Positions 51,997-64,000 of a stretch of 64,000 nt of DNA are shown here, piece by piece. Numbering within the stretch: the stretch's first letter is position 1; each line of letters starts with the position of its first letter. Below the pieces are notes generated by a model. The model was not told where the DNA came from. It saw only the letters and a list, made by a program, of their open reading frames with translations, and made no database searches. The translations under genes were made by a program, and so were the position numbers. Source of the DNA: Patagioenas fasciata (Eukaryota > Chordata > Aves > Columbiformes > Columbidae); contig NC_092523.1 of the NCBI RefSeq assembly GCF_037038585.1, positions 32,279,501-32,343,500 on the forward strand, in the 5' to 3' direction.

Positions 51997-52985
51997 TTCA
52001 GCCATGATCCTTATCAATACACAATAAGGTTGGATTAAGGATCAGTTCGCTGTGCAGCCACAACTAGGGGATGGACATGGAGGAGAGAATAGAATAAGCT
52101 GCTTAAATTGTATCACCAGTGGGAGAAACTATAGAATATACTACACAGAGCTGTAAAACATACAGTAATTTCTTTTATCCTGTCTGATTATTTCTTTTTT
52201 TTTTCCTTTTTTTTTTTTTTAACTGAAGAAAGGATTAGTTGCAAAACCTTTGATCATGGGAATGCTTTATCCAAACTTTTGAAGTAAGTTTGGGCATTTA
52301 AAATCCTATTTCTCCTGCAACATAGGAACTCCCATAGAGTTCAATTCCATAGTTTTATTCCTTCTAACAGGAGCTGAAAAAAAGTAATATATTTTTGAAC
52401 AAGATGTCACTCACCAATTGCATTTTTGCTGCTGCTGTCTTATAGCCTTGCTTAGTAAATGCCTTACACGTGAAACTGTTTTTTGATTAAGTATTTTGGG
52501 TAGTTCCTGCTTCACATCTGTTACATCTTTCCTATAACTCTAGTTCCATTACTGCATATTTGACCTGATTCTGATCTCGGTTTGGCATTGTAAGTAGAGA
52601 ACATTTCCATAGGAACCAGGGGAATTACTGAAGTTGCAAAACATCCCTCTTCTTCCCTCCCCCACAACACTCACTCAACTTTCATTTGCATGTAGTAGTA
52701 GACTATTACAAGCTATCAAAATTCTTCAAAGTGATCCTCTTGTGCCTGTTTATAAAAACATGTAATATTACAGTGTATTTGTCCCAGGAACTGATTGATG
52801 ATTGATACGAATCACTCCTCCTGTAGAAGATGGTGAGTGGGATAAGTAGCTTCCTTTAATCTAAATCAGGGAACAATGAAACCCAGTATTTTAGCATGGT
52901 TGAAACCTAGCTAATGAAAATGTGAGTTTCAGTGTTCCATACAGTTTCTAAGGATCTGAAAACAAACATTGCTGATAGCACATGG
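51997..52985. other. non-coding DNA with a T-rich tract
   Basis: Nothing gene-like was seen. An impure poly(T) stretch lies at about 52190-52220. Confidence 0.5.
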
Positions 52986-55742
52986 TCAAACAGTGAGTTG
53001 ATTTAATTGCATGTGTTTGCAGATGGCAGAAAGGCAGCAGAAACACAGAATGATGGGAACGGTGCTCATAGTATTACCTGGAGAGACAGGTTGGGGTTGG
53101 AGCTGGTGGCTGGATATAAGCCTGGAACTGTAAGCAAAGAAGCTCCCTCCTTGTACTTTGACTTCCGCTGTGTTCAGGGAAACAGGACTCTGGAAACACA
53201 CAGCAGGGCATGTGAGATATATGACACTGTATTTCTTCACCTCACTGTAAGACATTGCAAATCCTTGAAAACAGATCTTTTGAGTCAAAGAGGAAAATCG
53301 GTAGTTGGTGGAGCATCTGTTTTTCAGGAAGACAAGCTTGCAAGTGCTGTACATAGAATCTTCTTTGATGGTGAACAAACCCCTTCAAAAATTCACCCAA
53401 AGTCTGCAGGAAGACCAGAAACTGTGGTATATAGCAATTTCATTCACAGTGCTACTTTAGTGAAGTGGCATTCTCATAAACAACTGGCATGCCTGCTGGC
53501 TCAAAAGTGAAGAACTTTTGCATTTCTCTTAGCAAATCTAGTAAGCAGGGTTTCAGAAACAACAACAACAAAACCTCCACAAAACTTGGGAAATAAATCT
53601 CTGAATTGGATAGGCTATAGAAATCATCTGCCTGGATGTGGAACTGGGTGAGCCAGGGAACTTGCATAAGGCTGAATATTTTGCCACAGATTTCTACTCC
53701 AGAGGCCCAGGAGGGGAAAGGTTGGATTGCCCCATCAGAAATGCTGCGGTCCTTGACGTTAGCATTTTGTGCGACTGACACAGTTCTGCTGAAGTTTATT
53801 TGGCTTAGTTCAGTATTGCTGGTAAATTGGGTAAATCACCTGGCAGAACAGAAAGATAACGTTTTGAGCATGGACTCTGAAGTAGGAGCTATTGCACAAA
53901 ACGTTTCCTTGCCTGAAGTGGCAAAGCTTGATACTGTATCAACCGTTGAAAAATGGAGAAGTGGGATATGCTTCAGACCAGAAAGAGCAAAACTCTGGTG
54001 TTAAAATGCCACTCCGGGTTGCAAAATGGGAAGCAGTATATAGAATACGTTCAAACTGATGTTTCAGAATATGATCTCGCACCAGGCTGCATAGCGAGGA
54101 GCAGCTCGCCACCCTAAGCAGTGAAGAACGGAAATCACAAAAATGCTGCTTCAGTCCTGTGTGGGTTGTTTTTCTGGCCTTTGGTATTGATTTGACCATC
54201 TAGAGAGCTTCTTTTCATTCCTTGTGTGTATCATTGAAGACTTGGATCAAGAAAGCATGTCTGAACCTTCAGCTACTTCTGACATCTTGTTCATTAGTTA
54301 AGACAGTATGGCAGCATTGCGTTGTGTTATAGACTGTGGGAACTTAGCAACATGATGTTGGAGAACTTTACAAATAAAAGAGATCCTGGCTGATACAGAA
54401 TGGGTGTGGTGGGTTTTGTGGGGTTTTTTTGTTTGTTTTGTTTTGTTTGTTTGTTTTCTGTACTGAATCTTAAGTTGGGAAGCAATTCAGCATCCAAAGA
54501 CCCACCAATCCAAAGAACAACCAAAGAACTGGTTTTGTACAAGGATGAGTGTGTGACTTTTATGTGTGACTTGTATAGTACACCAATTTGCTTTTTGATG
54601 GTAGGAAGAAGATACTGCCTAGATGCTTGCCACAGCCTGTTTGCTATACTGAGACATACACTATGTACTAAAAGGCATATACTAAGCCCTTTGAACCAGG
54701 TGGACAGCTATCAGTATGAAATGTATGTTAAAAGGGAAGTGAGAAAAGCCTACTTAGTACTGATTTAGATAAATGAGCCCTAGAATTCAGCAGTACCTCC
54801 TACCTGAATTCCAAAGTCATGTATTAAGACCATATCAGAATGTGGTGGGGATGAACTTTCAAAATGGTCTCCTCCAGAAACTGAGAAAACAGTTGTGGAA
54901 AGTGAAGACTGCAACAAATAAGAAAAGTCCTCCTACACAAATGCAACCTCTGTAGGTTGCTGCCCTTGTCTTTCTCAGCTGCTTTTTCCTGCACTTCATG
55001 CTGAAATAAGGGTATTCACACTGAAATAAAGGCATGCTGAAATAGAACTTGTGAAGTGTTTTCTTTGAAGTAAAGCAGCACTGTGTCTATATTACTTCTG
55101 TAGAAGCCTCATTATACTTTTAAAATTTCAGATAAGTAACTGGGAGTGAGAGGTTCATTTGGCATTCCCAACCGGTAGTGACTGCCACATCAGAGTGCAG
55201 CAGTGTCTACTTCAGCAACTGCTGCAGGTCTGCAGGAGATCTTTTGGTGCTATGGATTCACAAACTGAGCCACTTATGTTTTGGTTTGTGTGGGAGAAGT
55301 GGGAGGACTTCAGCTTTGCTTTTGTCTTGTCCCATGGATTGAACTAGATGTTAAGAGTGCATTAGGTGCTGTTCTGAATCACGTATTCCAAATTCTTTTC
55401 ATCAAAAAGAATGGTTCAGGATTGCTCTATGGAGTGAACCAAAGCACAGTGAATGGTCAGGATGACTGGGAGAATACTTTCGAAAATATGCATCTGATCT
55501 GAACAAAATGCCAGTGTAAACATGCCGAGGGTGACTCGGCTCTGCCTGTACCTGCTGGAGGCAGATTGTTACGCTTACTGTGGTATCAATGGAGTTTCAC
55601 TTGTACATGACCCTCGTTCTTTCACATTGCATTTCAAAACTTGTCCTGGTGACAGTTCTGCAGCTAGTCCTGAACCAAACGTGTCGTACTGTTGCTCTCT
55701 AAGCTCTGAGACTGATGTACTCACTCTGTGTTGGTTGTAACA
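52986..55742 (+). other. unidentified ORF-rich stretch on the plus strand
   Basis: Several open frames follow each other on the plus strand: 167 codons at 53007-53510, 122 at 53636-54004, 122 at 54400-54768, and shorter ones at 55159-55347, 55281-55502 and 55522-55740. Base composition is less AT-rich than the neighbours. I recognise no domain, catalytic motif or family in any of them. The frame at 54400 passes through a simple GTTTT/GTTT tract and so cannot be wholly coding. It may be an untranslated exon or lncRNA, an old unidentified repeat, or chance. Confidence 0.15.
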
Positions 55743-58700
55743 GTCAGAAAGAGAAATATTCTAACACCATTTCATTACCTATCTCTACCTTGGCAGTAGT
55801 CTGTGAAAACTGAGCTAAGTATGGCACCATGAAGTGTAAGTCAAATAAAACCTCTTTTTACTGGGCTGTTCTTGGTGTGCACATGTGCTCTGATGAACTT
55901 TAGTACTCAAAGATGGGAATTTCTTATTCCAGACTAACTGTGGGTCTTTGGTGGAGCTTTGCTAAAAAGAGGGAAGTGTAATAACAGTTTTTGAAAGGGT
56001 TGCATTTGATGCATAATGGAAAATATTGGATCTGTATAACCTAAGAAGCACTAAAGAAAGAAACCTGAATGTAAGAATTTAGGCAGGAAACAATCCTGTT
56101 GGATTCTACTTGGGCAAACAGTTGACTATTGAAAATGTAATTCCTTAGGAAGCAGACAGCCAAGCTTGAATTGTGAGGTGAAAAAAAAACCCCACAATTT
56201 CTGGCCTGAATCATCTGAACTATGTTTCAAAGATGAACTTCACAAACTGTTTCCATTATTGTTTGAACGTATTAGTAGCAATGGCTATGCTGGAGCTTCT
56301 TATTGTTTTGACAACATCAGGAAAATTTATTGCACATCAGTAGGAAGACAGATGAGCCCACTATACCACATTCTTTGATTGCATTTGGTTGTTTTACCTC
56401 TACATTTATCATACTGTTGATTTTTCTTAGATTAAGCTCTTGGACAAGCCGTGATTCTTAGCTGAATGTTACTGCAGTATGAGTAACTGCAGAGATTTTT
56501 TTTATCTTAGCATGAAGAATTTTTTGTTTCACTAATTGGGACTCAAAATGTATTTACAGAAATAATTTTGCCATGTGGCTACAATCTGTAGTACTTTCAT
56601 AACAAAGCCCTTAATTTTGAAGGGATTTCAGTCTTTTTGATTATACATAACTGTTTGAATTTCTGGATCAAAGATAAAGAATAAAGTATGTTCTCTTCTT
56701 TTTTCTTTTTAAAATAAATGCTGACTCTTCCTTCCCCTCCTGTTCCGGAGCAAAAACAGTTTGGCAGCAGTGTTTGAACATGGTTCCAGTTAAACCAGTT
56801 TGGGAACGTAGTTTGGCAGGCTGGAATGGAGTAAGGCCAAGGTACATTAGAGCTAAGTTTTAAAGCCTAATTCTAAACTAAAATTGTAGTTGTAGTGAGA
56901 GAGAGAGAGATTGAGGTAGAAGTCAGATACAATGTTTGTCTATTCTCTCACCTCCTTTATTCATCTTTCTCTGGTTAATGAGATTGCTAGGCTGCTAGAA
57001 ACTGGGCTCAAACTTTTCATGGATCTTACAGCTCTTCTGCCTGATCCTCAGTCACTGTGGATAGCAAATTACATAGCTGACTTATTCTTTGAGAAGTAGC
57101 TTATTATATTTAAGCATATTATCATTAGGTAAATTTTCACTTACCTTAAAAATTATGTTGTATGGAGCCTGTAGCAATGCACATAACTGATCATTTTCTT
57201 TGCTGTGTCATTTCTTGCAAAATAGTTGAATCAAAGGCTATTTATGTCTCCCTTGATATCTTCCAGTGTTGTACAAACACAGCTACTTTCAAGTGCTTTA
57301 GTTTATCTGCGGTTGACTTTAGAAGTACAATTTGCAATATGAAAGGATGACTGCAGGATATTATTTTTAAAGTTTGTATCAAAGTGATTGTGCATCTTTT
57401 TTTCCCACAGTGAAAATGTCTAGACTTTTCTGAACCTTTGTAAAGCTGTTATCCAGACAAATTAGTTCCATGAATTTGAGCCACATCAGCCTCAAGAATT
57501 ATCCAAATAAATGGGGTCACCAAGTCATTTTACTCTTAACTATAATGCAAAACACTGCTCGTAATCTGAAAAGCTGACAGATATGAAAAGAAAATTGCTC
57601 ATCAGCCACAGCCCACCTCTCTTTTTATTTTTTTTTTTTCAAACAGGAAGATTCTCAGTTCAGTTGAGTATTAAAAATATTTCCCAGCAGAGTGGGCATT
57701 CTGTCGCATAATAATATGGGCTGTCTCTGGGCATTGGTAAGTGTATTAAACATAGATGTCATGAAGAATCATTTGTGGCTAACATCTAATGCCAAGCCTA
57801 AGAGTCTATATAATACCCAGTTATATTTTTGGGAGATGTTAAATTCGTTTAGGAGAGGGAGGGGTGTCATGCTCCAAACTGTCAATAGCTTCTCTTTGAT
57901 CTTTTATACTGTTTCAGAATTCATACCAATGCCAAAAATTAACTCCTCCATATCCATGGCTTCTTATCTGGTTTTGATTATGCTTTCCAAATAGCCTTTT
58001 AATCAGCATGTCCTTGTTGCTTGTGTTTTCTTTGTGTGCCATACACTCGGTTTGATAAACTTTGAACAAAGAAATCCTCTGAACACCATTCATGTTCACT
58101 TAGAGTCCATCTCCTCACTTTTACACAAGCTTCTCCAAATGTGCTTTGTTTTAGTTCCAAGCAGCTAATGTGAACATTATTTTATTTGGTCTTTTGTCCA
58201 TTGTGGAAGAAAGGGAAAAAAACCCAAACAAAAACCAGTAGTATGAATCAATTGAGTTAAGCTGCGTTTAGGAAGAGCCAGACTCTAAGTTTTAACGTTT
58301 TAGTAATACATTCATGCTCTGTTTATATGTCGTCTTTGAAGAGAACCTGTGAGCACACAACTTTAATCAGATGAAATAGCTTTCTGAGGTGCTTGCCCCC
58401 TCCCCCGATTTTAGATCTTTAGGAACAGGTAGATGGAAACATAATATGAAAATACTATAACTTTTGAAGGAGTGATGGCATCATCATTGCATCACTGGTC
58501 CCAGTGTGTATTCTATGGTAATAGGCATGAAATGGTCAAGTAGCTGTCTGTGCTTTCTCAGAAGCATTTTCTGCCTGTTTAGATGATTTACGCTTAGGTC
58601 AGGACAAGATTTCAAATGTCACACACTCACACAGCTGTCACAGTAGAGAGCAAAGTTATACCTAAAAAAAAAAAAAAAGGAAAAAAGGGTCTTTATTCTG

Positions 58701-59640
58701 AAGGAGTAGCTATCTGTGATCTGTTTGATCTCTGGGCTCAGTAGGTCTACTGCCTTTTTCTCCTTTTCTTATGTTTTGGCTTAACAACTGTCATCAGTTT
58801 CATTTGAAACACTGCAGTCTAGTGCTGAGCCCATGATGCCCTTCAAGAGTAAAATAAGTTTTTCTGCTCTAGACAACTAATCCATTTGCTGTTGCCTGCT
58901 TTAAACATCCTTTTAGAAGATTAGAAATATTCTTGGCTTTTGCATAGCTGCCTGCAGTTTTTGGTGAGTTTTGTGATTCCCATCAGAAAAATCCACTTCA
59001 TAAGGTAACTTTTGAAGAAAATGAATTAGTTCTAATACTTTGGGGATTTTTTTTTCATTTCTCTTTACGATTGTAGGGAATTTCAGAGTAAGTGAAATAC
59101 GTTCAGCTGTAGCCTTGTGAAGTCTCTGCCTTCCTACTTAGAATGTTACCTAGCTATATTTGACATGCAGAATAATTTCAGAAGAAATATCTATTTATGT
59201 TGTATGGCTAGAAGAGCACCACTTTTCTTTTTTAGACTTTTACTCTCGAGGTTTTCAAAGCTTTTTCTCAACATCTTGTCAACAAGAAACTGTTGTTTGT
59301 TACCATCCAGTTCATCTTTAAGGATAATCAGAGGGAGTTAGAATGACTACTGGCGCTACTGGCTACTGGAGAGTTACACATTAGGTTGAACCTCTACCAT
59401 CATTCGGTAAACACAAATGTTTTTCTACGCAACAGACAGTTTTATATGGTAGGTTACCAAAAGTATCTGCAGTGCCACAGCAGAATATCGGGTTTAATTG
59501 ATTTTCTCTTCTATTTTAAATTTTTGTACCTGCAGAGTTCAGAAATAGAGAGGAGGTTAGTCTTCAGGGAAATCCCTTCCTAAGTCATAAGACGATGCCA
59601 ATTAACTCCAGGTGGATCATACGGCATATCTTCAAGCTTG

Positions 59641-59684
59641 ATTTTTACCTTTTGATTTTTACTTTTTGATTTTTTACCTTTTGC
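59641..59684. repeat. short tandem repeat, 14-bp period, three copies
   Basis: Three copies of an ATTTTTACCTTTTG-type unit with small changes (ACCTTTTG, ACTTTTTG, then ACCTTTTG after one extra T). The third copy ends in TTTTGCAGG, an acceptor-like sequence, but nothing coding follows. Confidence 0.85.
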
Positions 59685-60261
59685 AGGAAATTCTATGACA
59701 GACTTTTAAACTATATTTGGCTAGCACCAAAAAACATGACTAATTTGGATATCATGGATATGCATGATATTTCAGTGCTAGGAGATATGTTTTCATGGAA
59801 GGCTGTAGTTAAAGGGAAGGATATTTGGATATAAGAATATCCAGGACACTCTAGTGGTTTCATAAAAGATTTTATGAGACTCTGTTCCTTGCATATAATA
59901 ATTTTAGAAGGCAGAAAAGAATGAAAATTTGAACTATGTACGTGAAATGCGAAAAAAAAAAAGAAAAACAACAAGATTAAAAAGAAATAAAATAAAGTAA
60001 CTGGAAGTTATGGGAGCTTGAGCACAGGGAATGTTTGGTTCTGCTTTAGCATCTTCAGCTGCTGGAAACTGGAGTTCTGCATAAGAAATGCACGTGCATT
60101 GCAGGCTGTGTTTCCAGGGACAGAAATAAAGGAGCAGTAGTTTGACAACTGTATGCCAAAATGGCATTTTCTGAAAGCCAGTAAAGCAACGCTTAGGTGA
60201 AAAAGGATCTTAGCCAAGGTACACTTGCTGACAAGCTGATTATCATTTAAACTAGCTGAGG

Positions 60262-60284
60262 TTTTTTTTTTTTTTTTTTTTTTA
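60262..60284 (-). repeat. poly(T) run of 23
   Basis: Twenty-three thymines (poly(A) on the minus strand). The sequence to its right on the minus strand is not a recognisable retroposon body. Confidence 0.9.
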
Positions 60285-62120
60285 GATTGGGCATGCAGAA
60301 TTTTACATCATTCATCTTAATTTTATATAACAAAATTATTTCTATGAGTATCTGTTGCTCATGTAGTACAAGTAAAGCTTCATATTTCAATAGTGTTTCT
60401 GTGAGGAATGTGTAGTTACTCTTTGTGACACAAATTTTTTGCATTATGAAAACAGATATAGTTTACAAAGGGTACTAACCTATTAATCAGATTCAATAAA
60501 TATCAGTAAATTGGTGAAATATTCCATCTAGTAAGGGAAGTGGTGACATTTCAGAATTCGAAGTAATTTCTATGGCATTTTTCCACTCAGTATTTTATGC
60601 AAAAGGGCATGTGTGGCTTCCAGTTACTCTCTTAAACAAGAAGGTACCAGATGTCAGAAGCTTTTTTTCAAACAGTTGTTAAAATGATATGTCTTTCCTG
60701 GCTGTCATTTCCCATGAAGTCACCATAGATCATTGCATTTCAACTGTTAATAACAACCTGTTTTCTGGGTTTGGCCCTTGAGATAGTGAATCTGTCCTGG
60801 CCATCTTTTCCTTTTGGGGCAAGTAAGGAATGGTTTGTGGCCAGATCCTGCCTTTGCACAGACCAGCACTTAGAACTCAAGTTGCTGCCATTGTCTCCAG
60901 AGCTCCCAAGAAAGTGAGGGAGGAGGACATTTTGATTCCAGAATTGTAATCCAGCCCTAATAATGATGAAGGCTGAGCCACCCAGAAATAAGCTATCCTT
61001 TTGCACAGTAGGCACCGAGAAGCAATCCAAGAAATACGATAGTTTGCGCACATACACACAAACTAAATGTGCTTGGTGTTGTCTGTTGCTAATGTTCAAT
61101 GCATAATAGTTAGGGGATGTCTGAGGGAATTCATAATTACCTGTGTGACAACCCCTGACCTTCTCAGTCAAAAGTTGAGCATGCAATTCAGAATCACTGG
61201 ATGTGGCAAAGGAAGAAACTGACTGAGGGGCAGAGGTGTTATAAAATGTTTATTGATATGTACTGTGTTCACTGAAGATAGAATTAAAAATTATAAATTA
61301 ATAGAGCTTTCTGTTACCACAACAGAGTGAAACTGGAAAACTGGATTTCACCTGATCTTCATGTGGGGGAGGTGATGGGCTGTCCCAACCATGTACAAGT
61401 TGCTATTGGATCCAAATTATCCTGAAAACACATTTGTGAGTAATTTATTAGAACTAGTGAATCAGTTCGCGCTGCAAGTATTTTACTGCAAGAAACATTT
61501 TTGTGGTTTGTTCCTCGATGTTATTTGATAGCCAGTGAAGTAGCTTCATAGGTACAATAAATGAAATTTAATGCTCAAATTACTTTTGATTTTTAGGAGC
61601 AGAGCAGCCTCCTGGAATACTGTGGAACTGCTAAGCTGCTAGCTTTTCCAATACCCTCCAGACAATTTATATTGAAGATAAAGTAGCTAATAAAAAACCA
61701 TCATGCTGGCTGGCTGGGAATAGAGATACACATGTGCACATGCACAAGTTGGGCTTTATCGGAGATGTCTGTGTTATTCCATATGTCATGTATTATTTTC
61801 AGAGTATTTATCACTTTATGAACCTATGCTTGTGCTGTCTTACATGTTTTTTAATGCTCTGCTGAAATGACTCTCCTGCTATTGCTAAACTTGTTCTGGC
61901 TTTATACCAAGAGAGGATCTGGTTTCTTCAGGCTGACGTGCCAAAGTTTCAGGCTTTGTGCATTAAGTCAGATCTCAACAGATCTACAAAGCAGCATCAT
62001 GGTTATGCAAATGTCATGCATAACTATGGTTTGATTGAGATACAAAAGAATATTTCTTTCTTAAGAGAAGTTCACAAAGAGTTTTCCTCCTGGAAACTAT
62101 GATAAGGCAAATGGAAAATA

Positions 62121-62571
62121 AGTAGGTGACTGACGACAGCCAACATGGCTTCACTAAGAGAAAATTATGCCTGACAAATTTGGTGGACTTCCATGATGGG
62201 GCTACAGCATTGGTGGATAAGGGAAGAGCAACTGACATCATCTACCTGGACTTGTGCAAAGCATTTGACACTGTCCCACATGATATCCTTGTGTCTAAGT
62301 TGTAGAGGCATGAATGTGACAGATGGACCATTCAGTGGATAAGGAATTGGCTGGATGGTCACACTGAAAGAGTTGCGGTCAACGGGTTGATGTCCAAATG
62401 GAGACCAGTGACGAGTGGAACAGGTTGCCCAGAGAAGTTCTGGATGCCCCATCCCTGAAAGTGTTCAAGGCCAGGTTGGATGGGGCTTTGAGCAACTTGG
62501 TCTGGTGGAAGGTTGGAACTAGATGATTTTTAAGGTCCCTTCCAACCCAAACCACTCTATGATTCTATGAA
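62121..62571 (+). mobile_element. CR1 LINE with a large internal deletion
   Basis: The left part (62121-62412) encodes the CR1 reverse-transcriptase start, with a stop inside: [18 protein letters not shown] at about 62237-62290, then [14 protein letters not shown] and WRPVTSG. It then jumps directly to the CR1 C-terminus ([20 protein letters not shown], from about 62417) and the 3' end (AACCCAAACCACTCTATGAT, then TCTATGA). Compared with the open copy at 33.9-35.0 kb about 268 codons, or some 800 bases, are missing, including PQGSVLGP and FADD. The GAGTGG at the join may have been present at both edges, pointing to a deletion between short direct repeats. The copy is dead: catalytic residues are lost and a TAG stop follows VSKL. 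Confidence 0.85.
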
Positions 62572-64000
62572 AATGGAGCACTTCATTCAGCCTGTGCTGA
62601 ATGTTAAGAAAGTTAAGCTCTGGAAAACCACAGTGCATGGTTAGGCTGGCACAGTGTCATTTCGCATAGCTGTTGCTCTGTCAGTTGGAAATCTGTGATC
62701 AAGATCCCAGTGTGTGACTACCAAGGTCAGTGTTGGTTTTTGCTGTGTTTTGAAGTCTTGGTTTATCCATGAGATGTTTGTTACACACAATCTGTTTATT
62801 GACTTGCTTAAAAAATACTGATAAATTTTAAAACCTTTCCAGAAAATTACTCAGTTGAAGGTTGTGATATTCTTCAAGCACTGTTCGTCATGCATTGAAT
62901 GTAGTGGTGCCAAGAATGAAGCCAAAAATGAAAAGGGAACTCTCTGGCATTAGTTGCCTCAGTTATAAATAACGTTAGATGTTAGGATTTATATGATTTC
63001 GACATGGACAGTGTATATTCAGAACGTCTGGCTGGAGTGTCTACAATAGTGTCAAAGGGTAATGCCCTGTAACAGGGTTGCTATAGTGACTTCGCAGTGA
63101 CTCAATATTTTAGGGATTTCATATTTGAAAGAAGTGATGTTTGATTCTGCCGGGTGCTGAAAGTAGCGCCAAGGAATGCAGGGCAGTCTTAACACCACGG
63201 ACTTCAGAATACAGAATGCTGTTTAGAACTTCTAGGATGAAGTCTTGCAGATGGAGCTTATTTATATCATGTGAACTAACTATTCCTGTTTGTATTGTTT
63301 TGGTATACGAGCCAAAAATAAATTGCAACAGTCCACTTAGCACACTGGTTCTGTCTGGTTTGAGTGATGTCTGCCAGTGGTGTTGGGCACATCACTGTTC
63401 CATTTTCACACAGAATGGAAGTGAAATACTCTGATCTAATTCTTAAAGTCCAGTACAGATCCAGCGATGGATTCTACTTTAAATATTTCACCATTTTTTC
63501 AGAGCAATATTTGATTGCAAAGGAGATTTGTCAAAACCTTTATGTAAGAAACTCTTAAATTAATTCCTATCACCTTTGGCTTAAAATAAATGAAATATGA
63601 AATAGAAGCAATTTGTGAATCTAGGTCTTGTATTTCTGTAAGCAAGAGAAAGCAAACTTGGCTTTTAAGAACTGTATTAATTGGCAGATAATGAATACAT
63701 ACATTTTAGACATTCTATTCTGAGAAACTTGTGACATCTTGATGAGGTGACCTAGTTCTTTTTTTTGTTACCCCTTTAAGATGGCATCTTTTCCATGTGC
63801 CATAAAAAGTCATATAGAAACAAGTAAGATGTGTAATAGGAACTCCTTCCCTTCCCTTGCTCCGTGACACTTCTGTAAGCAAACCTATTTCCAATATAAT
63901 CCATTATTTCTTTTATTCTTAAGTTAGATATATTCATCCTTTCTCCTTCACTCTCTGTTCTTCCTTTCTTAGCCCACATAGAAATCAGGGAGAAAGTCTA
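62572..64000. other. non-coding DNA to the window end
   Basis: No coding exon or transposon was recognised. The open frames at 63119-63558 overlap on both strands and have no family resemblance. Confidence 0.5.

Larger units (their letters stand above)
55743..62120. other. AT-rich non-coding DNA
   Basis: No gene or mobile element was recognised. Simple sequences include (GA)n at about 56898-56911, A15 at 58664-58678, a period-14 tandem at 59641-59684 and T23 at 60262-60284. Confidence 0.5.

Noticed and set aside
60262..60284. Poly(T) as the tail of a minus-strand retrocopy
   Set aside because: The adjacent sequence shows no coding resemblance; the frame at 60247-60444 merely reads lysines through the tract.
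1..64000. CRISPR arrays, bacterial operons, rRNA or tRNA genes, mitochondrial insertions
   Set aside because: No regularly spaced repeats with unique spacers, no rRNA-like blocks and no cloverleaf sequences were noticed; composition and repeats are those of vertebrate nuclear DNA. A systematic tRNA scan was not possible by eye.

Overview
This is nuclear DNA from a vertebrate, most likely a bird. The recognisable retrotransposons are CR1 LINEs: one young copy with an open reading frame, one internally deleted copy, one 3'-end fragment and one very old copy. There are also two solitary LTRs of avian endogenous-retrovirus type. I saw no mammalian L1, Alu or B-type SINEs. Coding density is close to nil, and nearly all open frames are chance frames or shadows of repeats. 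This is intronic and intergenic vertebrate DNA, with no operons, CRISPR arrays, rRNA or tRNA genes that I can support.

Layout. From 1 to about 11.65 kb is AT-rich sequence that I read as the first intron of a minus-strand gene, with an ancient CR1 at 8.96-9.96 kb. A CpG island lies at 11.66-12.34 kb. It holds the only gene part I can name: an eight-codon first coding exon on the minus strand (11936-11959, MEHIRMPK) in a strong Kozak context and followed at once by a consensus splice donor. It matches the start of the MTMR6/7/8 myotubularin phosphatases, best MTMR7. From 12.4 to 40 kb is a gene-poor interval. It contains an unidentified minus-strand stretch with protein-like frames (20.4-22.9 kb), an ERVL-type LTR (32.07-32.71 kb) and a CR1 with an intact 375-codon reverse-transcriptase frame (33.82-35.04 kb). 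A second, larger CpG island (40.5-41.56 kb) is split by about 318 bp of pure pyrimidine (CTTTC)n. It probably marks the promoter of the next gene, pointing right. Known vertebrate gene order would suggest SLC7A2, but no coding exon of that gene is visible. From 41.6 to 64 kb is probably intron or intergenic DNA, with a CR1 fragment (49.56 kb), a complete 984-bp solo LTR with 5-bp target duplications (51.0-52.0 kb), an unexplained ORF-rich stretch (53.0-55.74 kb) and an internally deleted CR1 (62.1-62.57 kb).

In outline the window looks like the space between two divergently transcribed genes with CpG-island promoters about 29 kb apart, with later insertions of CR1 and ERV elements. I found nothing that amounts to a new biological system. 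The points most worth checking are the tiny first exon with its AT-rich core inside the CpG island, the pentanucleotide tract inside the second island, the open CR1 frame, and the two unexplained ORF-rich stretches.
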